22,984 nt of DNA. Origin: an uncultured Caryophanales bacterium (GTDB taxonomy: Bacteria > Bacillota_I > Bacilli_A > RF39 > UBA660). The notes beneath the pieces were generated by a model. It searched no databases. It saw only the letters and a program-made list of their open reading frames with translations, and was not told the DNA's origin. Below are positions 15,979 to 22,788 of this stretch, piece after piece. Positions within the stretch are counted from its first letter, which is position 1. Each line of letters starts with the position of its first letter. The DNA is taken from contig CAMSXY010000003.1 in NCBI GenBank assembly GCA_947065955.1, positions 1-22,984 on the forward strand. The letters are read 5' to 3'. Both the position numbers and the translations under genes were made by a program.

Positions 15979-16006
15979 AAAACATATGATTTTTCATATG
16001 TTTTTT
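15977..16006. terminator. Strong bidirectional terminator between convergent genes
   Basis: Perfect 13-base arms, AAAAAACATATGA (15977-15989) and TCATATGTTTTTT (15994-16006), around a TTTT loop. It has A- and T-runs on both sides, so it serves the rightward gene ending at 15978 and the leftward gene whose TGA stop (15994-15996) is in the stem. Confidence 0.9.
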
Positions 16007-16296
16007 GAAAGTTCAATAATAAGATCCATATTATCATCTCGTGCCATAATATTTTTATGCATTTGATGACAAACAGTGCATTTATAAATAATTTTATAAG
16101 TGTCTTTAAATTTTTCAATCCCTGTAGGTTCTAAAAGCCCAAGACAGGTGTTTTGTCTGTCTCCAGGAAGAATATCAACATGTTTTGAATAAAGACAAAA
16201 AGGACAATGGTCCCTGGCAGTGTAGTATAGTTTTTCTACCTTTTTTCCACAGTTTTCACAAACAAAATTTTCATCTATTACTGTAAATTTTTTCAT
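15994..16296 (-). CDS. RNHCP-domain zinc-ribbon protein
   Basis: 100 residues from the ATG at 16296 (start MKKFTV); an alternative ATG lies two codons upstream at 16302. Three Cys pairs are visible: C13-C16, C31-C34 and C73-C76, with the family core ARDHCPFCLYSKHVD followed by PGDR. The core is the RNHCP motif with Asn replaced by Asp (R28-D29-H30-C31-P32). RNHCP proteins are small, presumed zinc-binding, of unknown function. No membrane segment. The upstream extension of the open frame, a run of hydrophobic residues, crosses the promoter and terminator and is not coding. Monocistronic, with a very good promoter at 16313-16341. Confidence 0.9.
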   Translation of the reverse strand: MKKFTVIDENFVCENCGKKVEKLYYTARDHCPFCLYSKHVDILPGDRQNTCLGLLEPTGIEKFKDTYKIIYKCTVCHQMHKNIMARDDNMDLIIELSKNI

Positions 16297-16312
16297 ACAC
16301 ATCACAAATAGT

Positions 16313-16341
16313 ATTATATAAAAAAAACTTTTTATTGACAA
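16313..16341 (-). promoter_or_regulatory. Promoter of the RNHCP gene
   Basis: On the minus strand TTGTCA (16341-16336), 17-base spacer, TATAAT (16318-16313). The start point near 16306 leaves a leader of about ten bases. Confidence 0.8.
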
Positions 16342-16343
16342 GT

Positions 16344-16369
16344 AAAAAAACAGTTTTTTAAACTGTTTT
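16344..16369 (-). terminator. Terminator of the leftward Pro/Tyr-rich gene
   Basis: AAAACAGTTT (16347-16356) and AAACTGTTTT (16360-16369) pair around TTT; on the minus strand the stem is followed by a run of U. Confidence 0.8.
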
Positions 16370-16381
16370 ATATTTGTATAA

Positions 16382-16603
16382 TTATCGATAATATGGACCA
16401 TAATAAGGTGGGTAAGGTCTATAGTAAGGATATGGTCTATAAGGTCTTGGATAGAAAGCTGGAGCAAGAAGTCCCCCTGTGATTCCTCCTAGAATAAAAG
16501 GTCCTAAAAAACCAAACTGACGAGAGTTTCCATCGTAGGAATTAATTGTCCCCGTTGGATAATTTCCAGATGGAAATCCCATAGTATTAGAATAGGTATA
16601 CAT
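16382..16603 (-). CDS. Small Pro/Tyr/Gly-rich protein, unknown
   Basis: 73 residues from the ATG at 16603, preceded by a strong SD (AAAGGGGGAT on the minus strand); the longer frame to 16639 lacks an SD. The first 30 residues are polar (SNTMGFPSGNYPTGTINSY). A Gly-rich hydrophobic stretch follows (about 32-51, LGPFILGGITGGLLAPAF), and the last 22 residues are almost only Pro, Tyr and Arg (RPYPYYRPYPPYYGPYYR). No signal peptide. Composition resembles small coat, surface or Tyr-crosslinked proteins, but no family is recognised. It diverges from the aminopeptidase gene with 52 bases between starts. Its own terminator and strong SD support it as a real gene. Confidence 0.75.
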   Translation of the reverse strand: MYTYSNTMGFPSGNYPTGTINSYDGNSRQFGFLGPFILGGITGGLLAPAFYPRPYRPYPYYRPYPPYYGPYYR

Positions 16604-16655
16604 ATAAATCCCCCTTTCACAATATTGTATGCCTATCATAGAAAAGAGTGAGATA

Positions 16656-17765
16656 ATGCAAGAAGATTTGCGTAAATTAGCGATGACAATCGTTTCCTAT
16701 TCCTTAGAAATTAAAGAAGGGGAAAATGTACTTATTACAACCAATAGTAAAAAAACATCCCCTTTAATAAAAGAATTAATACCTGAAATTACAGCAAAAA
16801 AAGCAGGAATCAGTATTAAGATTATAGATATCGAATTTGATACCTATATAAAAGAACTTGCTAATGAAAAAATTATTGAAAATATGGCAAATGAAAAAAA
16901 GTATGAAGTAGATCATTTTGATGCTTTTATCAATATAAGGTATATTGATAATGACTATGAACAAAAAAATATTACCAAAGATGTAAAAAGAAAAATAGCG
17001 ACGCAAACAGAAGAATATGATGATATTCGAATCAATCAAAGAAAATGGGTTCTTTTAAACTATCCTTCTCATTTAGATGCCTATAAAGCAAAAATGAAAA
17101 ATGAAGAATACTTTCAGTATGCAATGGATGTTATGAACGTAGATTATAAAAAAATGTATGAAGGAATTAAACCTTTAGAAGAATTAATGAAAAATACAGA
17201 TAAAGTTCGGATTGTCTCTCCCAATACAGATATTACTTTCTCCATAAAAGGGATTCCTGTTGTTCCATGCTGTGGAAAATCCAATATACCTGACGGAGAA
17301 ATTTTTACAGCTCCTATTCGTGAATCTGTAAATGGAAAAATTACTTATAACACACCATCTCCTTATCAAGGAACTGTATTTCAACAAGTTTCTTTAACTT
17401 TCCAAGATGGAAAAATTATAGAATGTCATAGTATGCAAGAGGAAGAAAAATTAAAAGAAATTTTTGATACAGATGAAGGAGCTAGGTATATAGGAGAATT
17501 TTCCTTAGGATTAAATCCAAAAATCTTAGATCCTATGGGAGATATTTTATACGATGAAAAAATTATTGGAAGTATTCATTTTACACCAGGAAGATGTTAC
17601 GATGATGCAGATAATGGAAATCACTCTGCTATTCACTGGGATTTAGTATTGATTCAAAGGGAAGAATATGGTGGTGGAGAGTTATATTTTGATGATGTAC
17701 TTATTCGAAAAAATGGCTTATTTGTTTTAAAAGAATTAGAACATTTAAATTATAATTTAAAATAA
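16656..17765 (+). CDS. M29-family metallo-aminopeptidase (AmpS/PepS type)
   Basis: 369 residues from the ATG at 16656 (AGTGAG upstream); the in-frame ATG at 16629 lacks an SD. It is a cytoplasmic aminopeptidase of the M29 family, which uses two metal ions to release amino-terminal residues from peptides. The ligand set matches the family pattern: E215 in IPDGEIFTAP, E281 in YIGEFSLGLNP, H308 and Y315 in SIHFTPGRCY, H327 and D329 in SAIHWDLV. Spacings E215-E281 (66) and H308-Y315 (7) are those of the family. Length is normal to slightly short. It diverges from the Pro/Tyr-rich gene, and no clear promoter could be assigned in the 52-base gap. No terminator follows; the next gene starts 45 bases on. 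Confidence 0.95.
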   Translation: MQEDLRKLAMTIVSYSLEIKEGENVLITTNSKKTSPLIKELIPEITAKKAGISIKIIDIEFDTYIKELANEKIIENMANEKKYEVDHFDAFINIRYIDNDYEQKNITKDVKRKIATQTEEYDDIRINQRKWVLLNYPSHLDAYKAKMKNEEYFQYAMDVMNVDYKKMYEGIKPLEELMKNTDKVRIVSPNTDITFSIKGIPVVPCCGKSNIPDGEIFTAPIRESVNGKITYNTPSPYQGTVFQQVSLTFQDGKIIECHSMQEEEKLKEIFDTDEGARYIGEFSLGLNPKILDPMGDILYDEKIIGSIHFTPGRCYDDADNGNHSAIHWDLVLIQREEYGGGELYFDDVLIRKNGLFVLKELEHLNYNLK

Positions 17766-17788
17766 GGAAAAAAGAAAAACAGAAGACA

Positions 17789-17794
17789 TATACT
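17789..17794 (+). promoter_or_regulatory. Possible -10 element before the deacetylase-like gene
   Basis: TATACT, 15 bases before the ATG at 17810; no good -35 (GGAAAA at 17766). Readthrough from the aminopeptidase gene is equally possible. Confidence 0.4.
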
Positions 17795-17809
17795 GGATTA
17801 GGTGATGCT

Positions 17810-18658
17810 ATGAAAAAATATTTTCAAATCGTCGGAATGATAAGTTTAATATGCTTCATTTTTTTTTATACATAAAAAACATCGACGGTATTAAAAGAAA
17901 AAGATGAGATTATGATGGAACTAAAGGAAAAGAGTGAAGTTTTAAAGACCAATGTTACAGAAGCGACCATTGAAGGAAAAACAATTATACCTGGTTTTTC
18001 TGGAAAACAAGTCGATATAAATGGAAGTTATAAAAATTTAAAAAGAATTGGTTTTTATAACGAAAAATATGTACAATTTGAGGAAATAAAACCAAAAGAA
18101 CTTTTAAAAAATCATCTTGATAAATACATCATTGCAGGAAATAAAAAGAAAAATATGGTAAGTCTTCTTTTCTTAGTAGAAGAAAATACCAACATTGAAA
18201 ATGTTTTGAAAATAATGAATGAAAAAGATATGAAAGCAACCTTTTTTGTAGATACAGCTTGGTTTGAAAAAAATAGTGAACTTGCCATAGGACTAATTAA
18301 GCAAGGACACACATTTGGAAATCTAAGTTACCAGGGGGATACAGAAGATAGTACTTTTATCTGGATGAATACCGTCTTAAAAAAAGTTGGTATGCAGGAA
18401 GAGGTTTATTGTTATACCGAAGAAGAAAATGAAAACCTATTAAAAGCCTGCTCTATGCATAAAAATTATACTATCAAACCAACCTTTACCCTTACAAAAT
18501 ATCCTTTAATAGAAGTAAAAAATAGTCTTAAAGCAGGAAGCCTTATTGCAATTCCTATCAATCCTACAACCGAAAAAGAATTGGAATTAATTCTTAAATA
18601 TATTACTTCTAAAGGATATATAATAGAAGATTTAAAAACGCACTTAAAAGAAAGTTGA
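17810..18658 (+). pseudogene. Degenerate polysaccharide-deacetylase-like gene interrupted by an in-frame TAA
   Basis: The natural start is ATG 17810 with a good SD (TTAGGTGAT). It encodes a 21-residue signal/anchor start (MKKYFQIVGM…FIFFYT) and then meets TAA at 17873-17875. The same frame continues without another stop to TGA 18656-18658, through KTSTVLKEKDEI and a NodB-like domain. An internal ATG at 17912 could give a 248-residue cytoplasmic form, but it has no clear SD. The deacetylase fold is recognisable (MKATFFVDTAWFEKN, IKQGHTFGN). However, the catalytic TFDD motif is replaced by LFLVEEN, and the HxxxH metal motif by LSYQG, so it would be inactive as a metal-dependent deacetylase. Either a nonsense-mutated gene, a sequencing error, or a reduced non-enzymatic protein. 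The rest of the frame is intact, suggesting recent loss. Confidence 0.7.
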
Positions 18659-18661
18659 ATT

Positions 18662-18690
18662 TTGACAAAAAAAAAAGAACATGTTATAAT
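18662..18690 (+). promoter_or_regulatory. engB promoter
   Basis: TTGACA (18662-18667), 17-base spacer, TATAAT (18685-18690) with an upstream TG: near-perfect. It begins four bases after the preceding stop. Confidence 0.88.
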
Positions 18691-18717
18691 GAATTCACTT
18701 CAATGAAAGGTGATTTT

Positions 18718-19299
18718 ATGAAAATAACATCCGTTCAATTATCCGTAAGTGCTGTAAGGAGAAGTCAGTATCCAACGGATGGGCTTCCTGAATTTTTACT
18801 AGTCGGAAAGTCGAATGTAGGAAAAAGTAGTTTTATTAATACATTAATAAATCGAAAAAATTTCGCAAGAACTTCATCAAATCCAGGAAAAACGCAGACG
18901 ATCAATTTTTATCTAGTGAATAATGAATTTTATTTAGTAGATGCTCCAGGATATGGATATGCGAATGTAAGTAAAGCAAAACAAAAAAAATTCGGTCTTA
19001 TGATGGAAGATTATTTAACAGGAAGAAAAAATTTAAAACAAGTTTTTATGTTAATTGATTTTCGACATAAATTAAGTAGCGATGATATTATGATGTATGA
19101 ATTTTTAAAATATTATAAAATTCCTGTAACCATTGTTGCTACAAAAACGGATAAAGTAGGAATTACCTTACAACAAAAACAAAGAAGCTCTCTTTTGGAC
19201 GACTTAGATGTGGTAGTTGGAGATGATTTCATTACATTTTCAAATGTTACCAAAGAAGGAAAAGATGAAATTTATTTAAAAATAGAAAGAACTATATAA
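18718..19299 (+). CDS. engB: EngB/YsxC ribosome-assembly GTPase
   Basis: 193 residues from the ATG at 18718 with SD AAAGGTGAT; ATGs further upstream overlap the promoter or SD. GTPase motifs: G1 GKSNVGKSS (30-38), G2 threonine in GKTQT (about 59-61), G3 DAPG (75-78) followed by YGYA, G4 TKTD (142-145), and G5-like FSN near residue 177. The short amino end before G1 and overall length are typical of EngB, an essential GTPase for late 50S subunit assembly in B. subtilis. Cytoplasmic. Driven by its own strong promoter, with no terminator before the next gene 49 bases away. Confidence 0.97.
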   Translation: MKITSVQLSVSAVRRSQYPTDGLPEFLLVGKSNVGKSSFINTLINRKNFARTSSNPGKTQTINFYLVNNEFYLVDAPGYGYANVSKAKQKKFGLMMEDYLTGRKNLKQVFMLIDFRHKLSSDDIMMYEFLKYYKIPVTIVATKTDKVGITLQQKQRSSLLDDLDVVVGDDFITFSNVTKEGKDEIYLKIERTI

Positions 19300-19348
19300 A
19301 TTTGTTCACAGATACGATTTTCTTTCATAGACTATCGTAGGTGATAAA

Positions 19349-19864
19349 ATGAAATTGGTAACCGATGAACAGAAATATATTGTTTACTTATATAAAAAAC
19401 AAGAGATACCCGATTTTAAGAATAAAGAAAAATTAGAAGAGTATTTTCGAAATTTATTTTTACTTTTAAATGAAAATTACGATTTAGATATTTGTGGTTA
19501 CTATAATTTATATGTTTTTTTAGATTCCTTTTATGGAATGATTTTAGAAATTGAAAAAGAAGATTACGATTATTTTGAATCATTAGATAATCAAGTCGAT
19601 ATGCGTATAACACTTGATAAAGAGAGTGTTTTCCTTTATCAAGTATCCGATCTATTTTTATTAAATAAAAGTATCTTACAAAAAGGAAACATTTATTATT
19701 ACCAAAAAGAATTTTATTATGAAATAAAAAAAGACTTAAAAGAAAAAGAAATGGCCTACTTAATGGAAAATACGACATTAGTTTACGGAAATAAGATAGT
19801 ATCTATTTTAAAATATGGAAATAAAGTGAATTTTTCTTGTACTTCAAAATTAAGTATGGTATAG
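19349..19864 (+). CDS. Unrecognised cytoplasmic protein
   Basis: 171 residues; SD AGGTGAT (19339-19345) immediately before the ATG, with a possible weak promoter TTCACA/TAGACT (19305-19333). Rich in Tyr, Leu, Glu and Asp, without a signal peptide or membrane helix. Predicted mixed alpha/beta, with an acidic central part (EIEKEDYDYFESLDNQ), a segment of alternating aromatics (IYYYQKEFYYEIKKDL) and a closing pair of strands (LVYGNKIVSILKYGNKVNF). I do not recognise a family. The last bases of the gene contain the promoter of the following T-box operon. Good SD and codon use like the neighbours support it as a real gene. Confidence 0.8.
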   Translation: MKLVTDEQKYIVYLYKKQEIPDFKNKEKLEEYFRNLFLLLNENYDLDICGYYNLYVFLDSFYGMILEIEKEDYDYFESLDNQVDMRITLDKESVFLYQVSDLFLLNKSILQKGNIYYYQKEFYYEIKKDLKEKEMAYLMENTTLVYGNKIVSILKYGNKVNFSCTSKLSMV

Positions 19865-19865
19865 T
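19837..19865 (+). promoter_or_regulatory. Promoter of the tyrosine T-box operon
   Basis: TTGTAC (19837-19842), 17-base spacer, extended -10 TGGTATAGT (TATAGT 19860-19865). It lies in the end of the preceding coding sequence; start expected near 19872. Confidence 0.7.
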
Positions 19866-19871
19866 ATAAAT

Positions 19872-20072
19872 AGATTAATTTGCAAAGAAAAATGAAAAAA
19901 GAATCTTTTAAAGGAAAAAAGAAAGTTAATGGGGATGAAAATTAACCAAATTTAAAAGAGGAAAATACACATTTGGAGCAAATACGTGTCATTACGTTAT
20001 CAATAAAAGTGCATGTTCTATGAAATAAGGTGGTACCGCGGTTATTCGTCCTTATGAATTAGGACTTTTTTT
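19872..20072 (+). promoter_or_regulatory. Tyrosine-specific T-box riboswitch with terminator
   Basis: The T-box AAGGTGGTACCGCG is at 20027-20040. Stem I can be drawn from the sequence: basal ATTTGC (19878) with GCAAAT (19978), AAATG (19890) with CATTT (19970), TCTTTTAAA (19904) with TTTAAAAGA (19951), and distal GTTAAT (19925) with ATTAAC (19941). The 3' side of the internal loop reads GGAAAATACA, placing a UAC (Tyr) specifier at 19966-19968. The terminator is GTCCT (20048-20052), loop, AGGAC (20061-20065) and seven T. CCTT at 20050-20053 can instead pair with the AAGG of the T-box to form the antiterminator. Uncharged tRNA-Tyr should therefore turn on the HAD, DeoC-like and tyrS genes. Confidence 0.93.
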
Positions 20073-20090
20073 ATTTTTGGAGGGAATTTT

Positions 20091-20723
20091 ATGATAAAAA
20101 GGGTTATTTTTGATTTAGATAATACATTGATTATGTGGAAAGATGAATATTGGAAAGCATTGGAAGATACGTTTTCTCATTTTGGGATCGATGTATCCTT
20201 ATTCGAATTATTGGATATTGAAAAGAAAATAGAACACTATGAGGAATATTATGAAACCTATACCAAAAAAGATATGCAGAATTTAATAGAAAGTGCCTTT
20301 AAAAGAATCATAACTTTGCCGGAATCCTTTGTAGATGTTTGGGAAGAAAATTTAGGGTTTTGCGCTGAAGAAGCCTCAGAAAGTTTAAAAAGTACCCTTG
20401 CTTATCTAAAACAAAAATATGATTTAGTGGTTCTTACGAATTGGTTTCGAAAATCAGCCATACTGCGTTTAAAAAAGGCAGGAATTCTTTCCTTTTTTAA
20501 AGAGGTATATGGAGCAGAAATTGTAAAAAAACCTAAAAAAGAGGCCTTTTTAATTGCTTGTGATGAGTATTTTCCAGAAGAATGTGCAATGGTAGGAGAT
20601 AACCCAATAAATGATATAGAACCTGCTAGAAAACTAGGAATGAAAACAATTCTTTATGCTGATAATCTTTCTAAAGGAAATTACTGTATAAAAAATATAG
20701 AAGAATTAATGAATATATTATAG
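20091..20723 (+). CDS. HAD-superfamily phosphatase (YjjG-like)
   Basis: 210 residues; SD GGAGGG (20079-20084). The HAD motifs are intact: I, IFDLDNTL (nucleophile D8, acid D10); II, VVLTN (T116); III, Lys in KKP (about K147); IV, MVGDNPINDI (D170, D175). A helical cap of about 75 residues lies between motifs I and II (C1 type), as in YjjG-like nucleotidase/sugar phosphatases. The substrate cannot be told from sequence. It is the first gene after the tyrosine T-box, followed 8 bases later by the DeoC-like gene and then tyrS. It is therefore expressed on tyrosine shortage, an unusual setting for such a phosphatase. Confidence 0.88.
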   Translation: MIKRVIFDLDNTLIMWKDEYWKALEDTFSHFGIDVSLFELLDIEKKIEHYEEYYETYTKKDMQNLIESAFKRIITLPESFVDVWEENLGFCAEEASESLKSTLAYLKQKYDLVVLTNWFRKSAILRLKKAGILSFFKEVYGAEIVKKPKKEAFLIACDEYFPEECAMVGDNPINDIEPARKLGMKTILYADNLSKGNYCIKNIEELMNIL

Positions 20724-20731
20724 GAGAAATT

Positions 20732-21361
20732 ATGGAGAAGAATAAATATATAAGTTATCGAAAAATAAATAATATAACAAAAGAAGAAATAAAAAAAGCT
20801 TGTGAGGAAGCACTTTTTTATAACTTTGAAGAAATAGTGGTTCCACCTGCTTACGTAGCTTATGCGAGAAGTCTTTTAAAGGATGCCCAAATCGAACTTA
20901 CCACCCTTATTAGTTATCCTTGTGGTTTTGACAAAAGTATGGTAAAAGAGTATGCAGCCATTTCTGCTTTAGAAGAGGGAGCGGATGCAATAGAATTAAC
21001 AATTTCCTATAGTCTTTTAAAAGAAAAAAATTATCAAGATTTAAAAGAAGAAATTGAACAAGTAAGAGATGCTATTTCAGGTGCAAATATAAAATTATAT
21101 GCAAATTTAGAGTATTTAAAGGAAGAAGATATACCCCTTCTTTTAAAACTTTGTAAGGAAACATTCCTTCCCTTTCTTGTCTTAGAAAAAGGAAATTGGA
21201 CATGGGATCAAATAGAAACTATTTTAAAAGAAAAAAATGATCTTTTAGCAATTCAAATAAATGCTGTTGTGGAGGAAGAAGAATTAATAAATCAAATAGA
21301 AAATGGTGTTACACGTATTGGGATAACGAATATTTTATCCCCTAAAGGAGGAGAAAAATGA
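20732..21361 (+). CDS. DeoC-like protein lacking catalytic residues (probable pseudoenzyme)
   Basis: 209 residues; SD AGGAG before the ATG. The TIM-barrel pattern of deoxyribose-phosphate aldolase is followed through most of the chain: IVVPPAYVAYAR (35-46), TTLISYPCGF (57-66; DeoC has a GFPLG-type turn here), EEGADAIELTIS (81-92), and a PFLVLEKG segment (147-154). In true DeoC these last two read GADEIDMV and FIKTSTG. Here the catalytic Asp is Glu88 and the Schiff-base Lys is Val150, and the late active-site Lys segment (KASGGIRT) is not found. It is probably not an active aldolase. It lies between the HAD gene and tyrS, overlapping tyrS by four bases (ATGA). Function unknown; ligand binding or a different reaction is possible. 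Confidence 0.75.
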   Translation: MEKNKYISYRKINNITKEEIKKACEEALFYNFEEIVVPPAYVAYARSLLKDAQIELTTLISYPCGFDKSMVKEYAAISALEEGADAIELTISYSLLKEKNYQDLKEEIEQVRDAISGANIKLYANLEYLKEEDIPLLLKLCKETFLPFLVLEKGNWTWDQIETILKEKNDLLAIQINAVVEEEELINQIENGVTRIGITNILSPKGGEK

Positions 21362-22590
21362 CACTTTATGAAGAACTTACCCAACGAGGGTTAATCGAAC
21401 AAATCACAGATGAAAGTCTAATTGAAAAGCTTAATCAAGGGGGGCTTACCTTTTACATAGGAACTGATCCAACGGGAGATAGTTTGCATATTGGACACTA
21501 CTCTACTTTTTCTATGGCAACTCGGTTAAAAAAAGCAGGACATAATCCTATTTTATTAGTAGGGGGAGCAACTGGTTTAATTGGAGATCCAAAGCCTAGT
21601 GCAGAGCGTCCTATGATTACAAAAGAACAATTAGACAAGAATTATCAAAAATTAAGAAAGCAAGTAGAAAAAATATTTGGGTTTGAGGTTGTCAATAATT
21701 ATGATTGGTCGAAAGACATAAACTTTATTGATTATTTAAGAGACTATGGAAAATATTTTAATCTCAATTATATGTTAAATAAAGAAACTGTAAAAAGTAG
21801 GTTAGATGTAGGAATTACTTATACAGAATTTTCTTATATGATTCTACAATCCTTAGATTTTCTTTATTTATTTGAAAATAAAAACTGTGTTTTACAAATA
21901 GGAGGATCGGATCAATGGGGAAATATTACTTCTGGAGTAGAATTGATTCGTAAAAAAACAGGAAAAGAAGTCTATGGACTTACAATGCCTTTGATTACAA
22001 AAGCAGATGGAACTAAATTTGGAAAAAGTGAAGGAAATGCAGTTTGGCTCGATAAAGAAAAAACTTCCAGTTATGAATTATATCAATTTTTTCTTAATGT
22101 AGAAGATAGTAAAGTAATTGAATACTTAAAAAAATTAACTTTCTTATCTTTAGAGGAAATAGAACTTTTAGAAAAATCGCATGAAAAAGAGCCTCATTTA
22201 AGAGAAGCTCATAAAGTTTTAGCAAGAGAAGTTATTACTTTCTTACATGGAAGAGAAGAATATGAAAATGCAGTTAAGATAAGTGAACAACTCTTTTCTG
22301 GAAATATTCAAAATCTTACAAAAGATCAAATTATGCAAGGATTAAATGATGTTCCAAGTATTGTTTTAAAAGAAGAGGTTTCTTTATTAGATTTATTAGT
22401 ACAAGAAAAAATAGTATCTAGTAAAAGAGAAGGAAGAGAATTTTTAGAAAATAGGGCTATATCAGTAAATGGAAATATTGTTACAGAGGAAGGATACCTA
22501 CTTACCAGAAACTCTGCTATTGAAAATGAAATTTTTGTTATTCGAAAAGGAAAAAAGAAATATTATTTAGTACAATTTATAGAAAATTAG
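21358..22590 (+). CDS. tyrS: Tyrosyl-tRNA synthetase
   Basis: 410 residues; SD GGAGG, start overlapping the preceding stop. Class I synthetase of the bacterial TyrRS type: LTFYIGTDPTGDSLHIGHY with the HIGH box at 44-47, the Tyr-pocket segment YTEFSYMILQSLDF, QIGGSDQWGNI, and the KMSKS-equivalent KFGKS at 220-224. A carboxy-terminal S4 RNA-binding domain (from about residue 330, SLLDLLVQ…GREFLENRAISVNG) contacts the tRNA. It charges tRNA-Tyr. Regulation by the tyrosine T-box at 19872-20072 through two upstream genes closes a feedback loop: low charged tRNA-Tyr raises TyrRS. Full length and intact. Confidence 0.98.
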   Translation: MTLYEELTQRGLIEQITDESLIEKLNQGGLTFYIGTDPTGDSLHIGHYSTFSMATRLKKAGHNPILLVGGATGLIGDPKPSAERPMITKEQLDKNYQKLRKQVEKIFGFEVVNNYDWSKDINFIDYLRDYGKYFNLNYMLNKETVKSRLDVGITYTEFSYMILQSLDFLYLFENKNCVLQIGGSDQWGNITSGVELIRKKTGKEVYGLTMPLITKADGTKFGKSEGNAVWLDKEKTSSYELYQFFLNVEDSKVIEYLKKLTFLSLEEIELLEKSHEKEPHLREAHKVLAREVITFLHGREEYENAVKISEQLFSGNIQNLTKDQIMQGLNDVPSIVLKEEVSLLDLLVQEKIVSSKREGREFLENRAISVNGNIVTEEGYLLTRNSAIENEIFVIRKGKKKYYLVQFIEN

Positions 22591-22698
22591 ATATAGATAT
22601 TAAATACTTTATATAGAGTTCTATGAATTTAATAAAAAGGAAATTATAGTATCTTAAAAGACAATATAATCTAATAAAAATACAGTTTGTTTCTTATT

Positions 22699-22734
22699 AA
22701 AAAAGACATAATTTTTAAAGTTATGTCTTTTTTT
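22699..22734 (+). terminator. Terminator downstream of the tyrS operon
   Basis: AAAAAAGACATAA (22699-22711), 9-base loop, TTATGTCTTTTTT (22721-22733) with a T-run. It lies 108 bases after the tyrS stop; the intervening AT-rich stretch shows no coding frame, only a TATAAT near 22664 with no good -35. Confidence 0.85.
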
Positions 22735-22741
22735 CTTGTTT

Positions 22742-22776
22742 TTTAGGTTAAACTTTTATGATAAATTGAACCTAAA
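22742..22776. repeat. Inverted repeat in the leader of the pilin-like gene
   Basis: TTTAGGTT (22742-22749) and AACCTAAA (22769-22776) are perfect inverted repeats 19 bases apart. The right copy ends in the SD region of the next gene, so it could be an operator or a hairpin affecting translation. Unproven. Confidence 0.45.
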
Positions 22777-22788
22777 GGAAGTGTAAGA

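Noticed and set aside
16297..16467. Amino-terminal extension of the RNHCP protein with hydrophobic segment
   Set aside because: The extension runs through a clean promoter and the neighbouring terminator and has no SD; ATG 16296 fits the family start.
16620..16640. CATACAAT on the minus strand as a sporulation sigma-E/K -10 element for the Pro/Tyr-rich gene
   Set aside because: The -10-like match is good, but no matching -35 at the required distance; too weak to call and no other sporulation gene is here.
22640..22735. Small RNA from a TATAAT near 22664 to the terminator at 22734
   Set aside because: No -35 element and no structure apart from the terminator; the AT-rich background makes TATAAT likely by chance.
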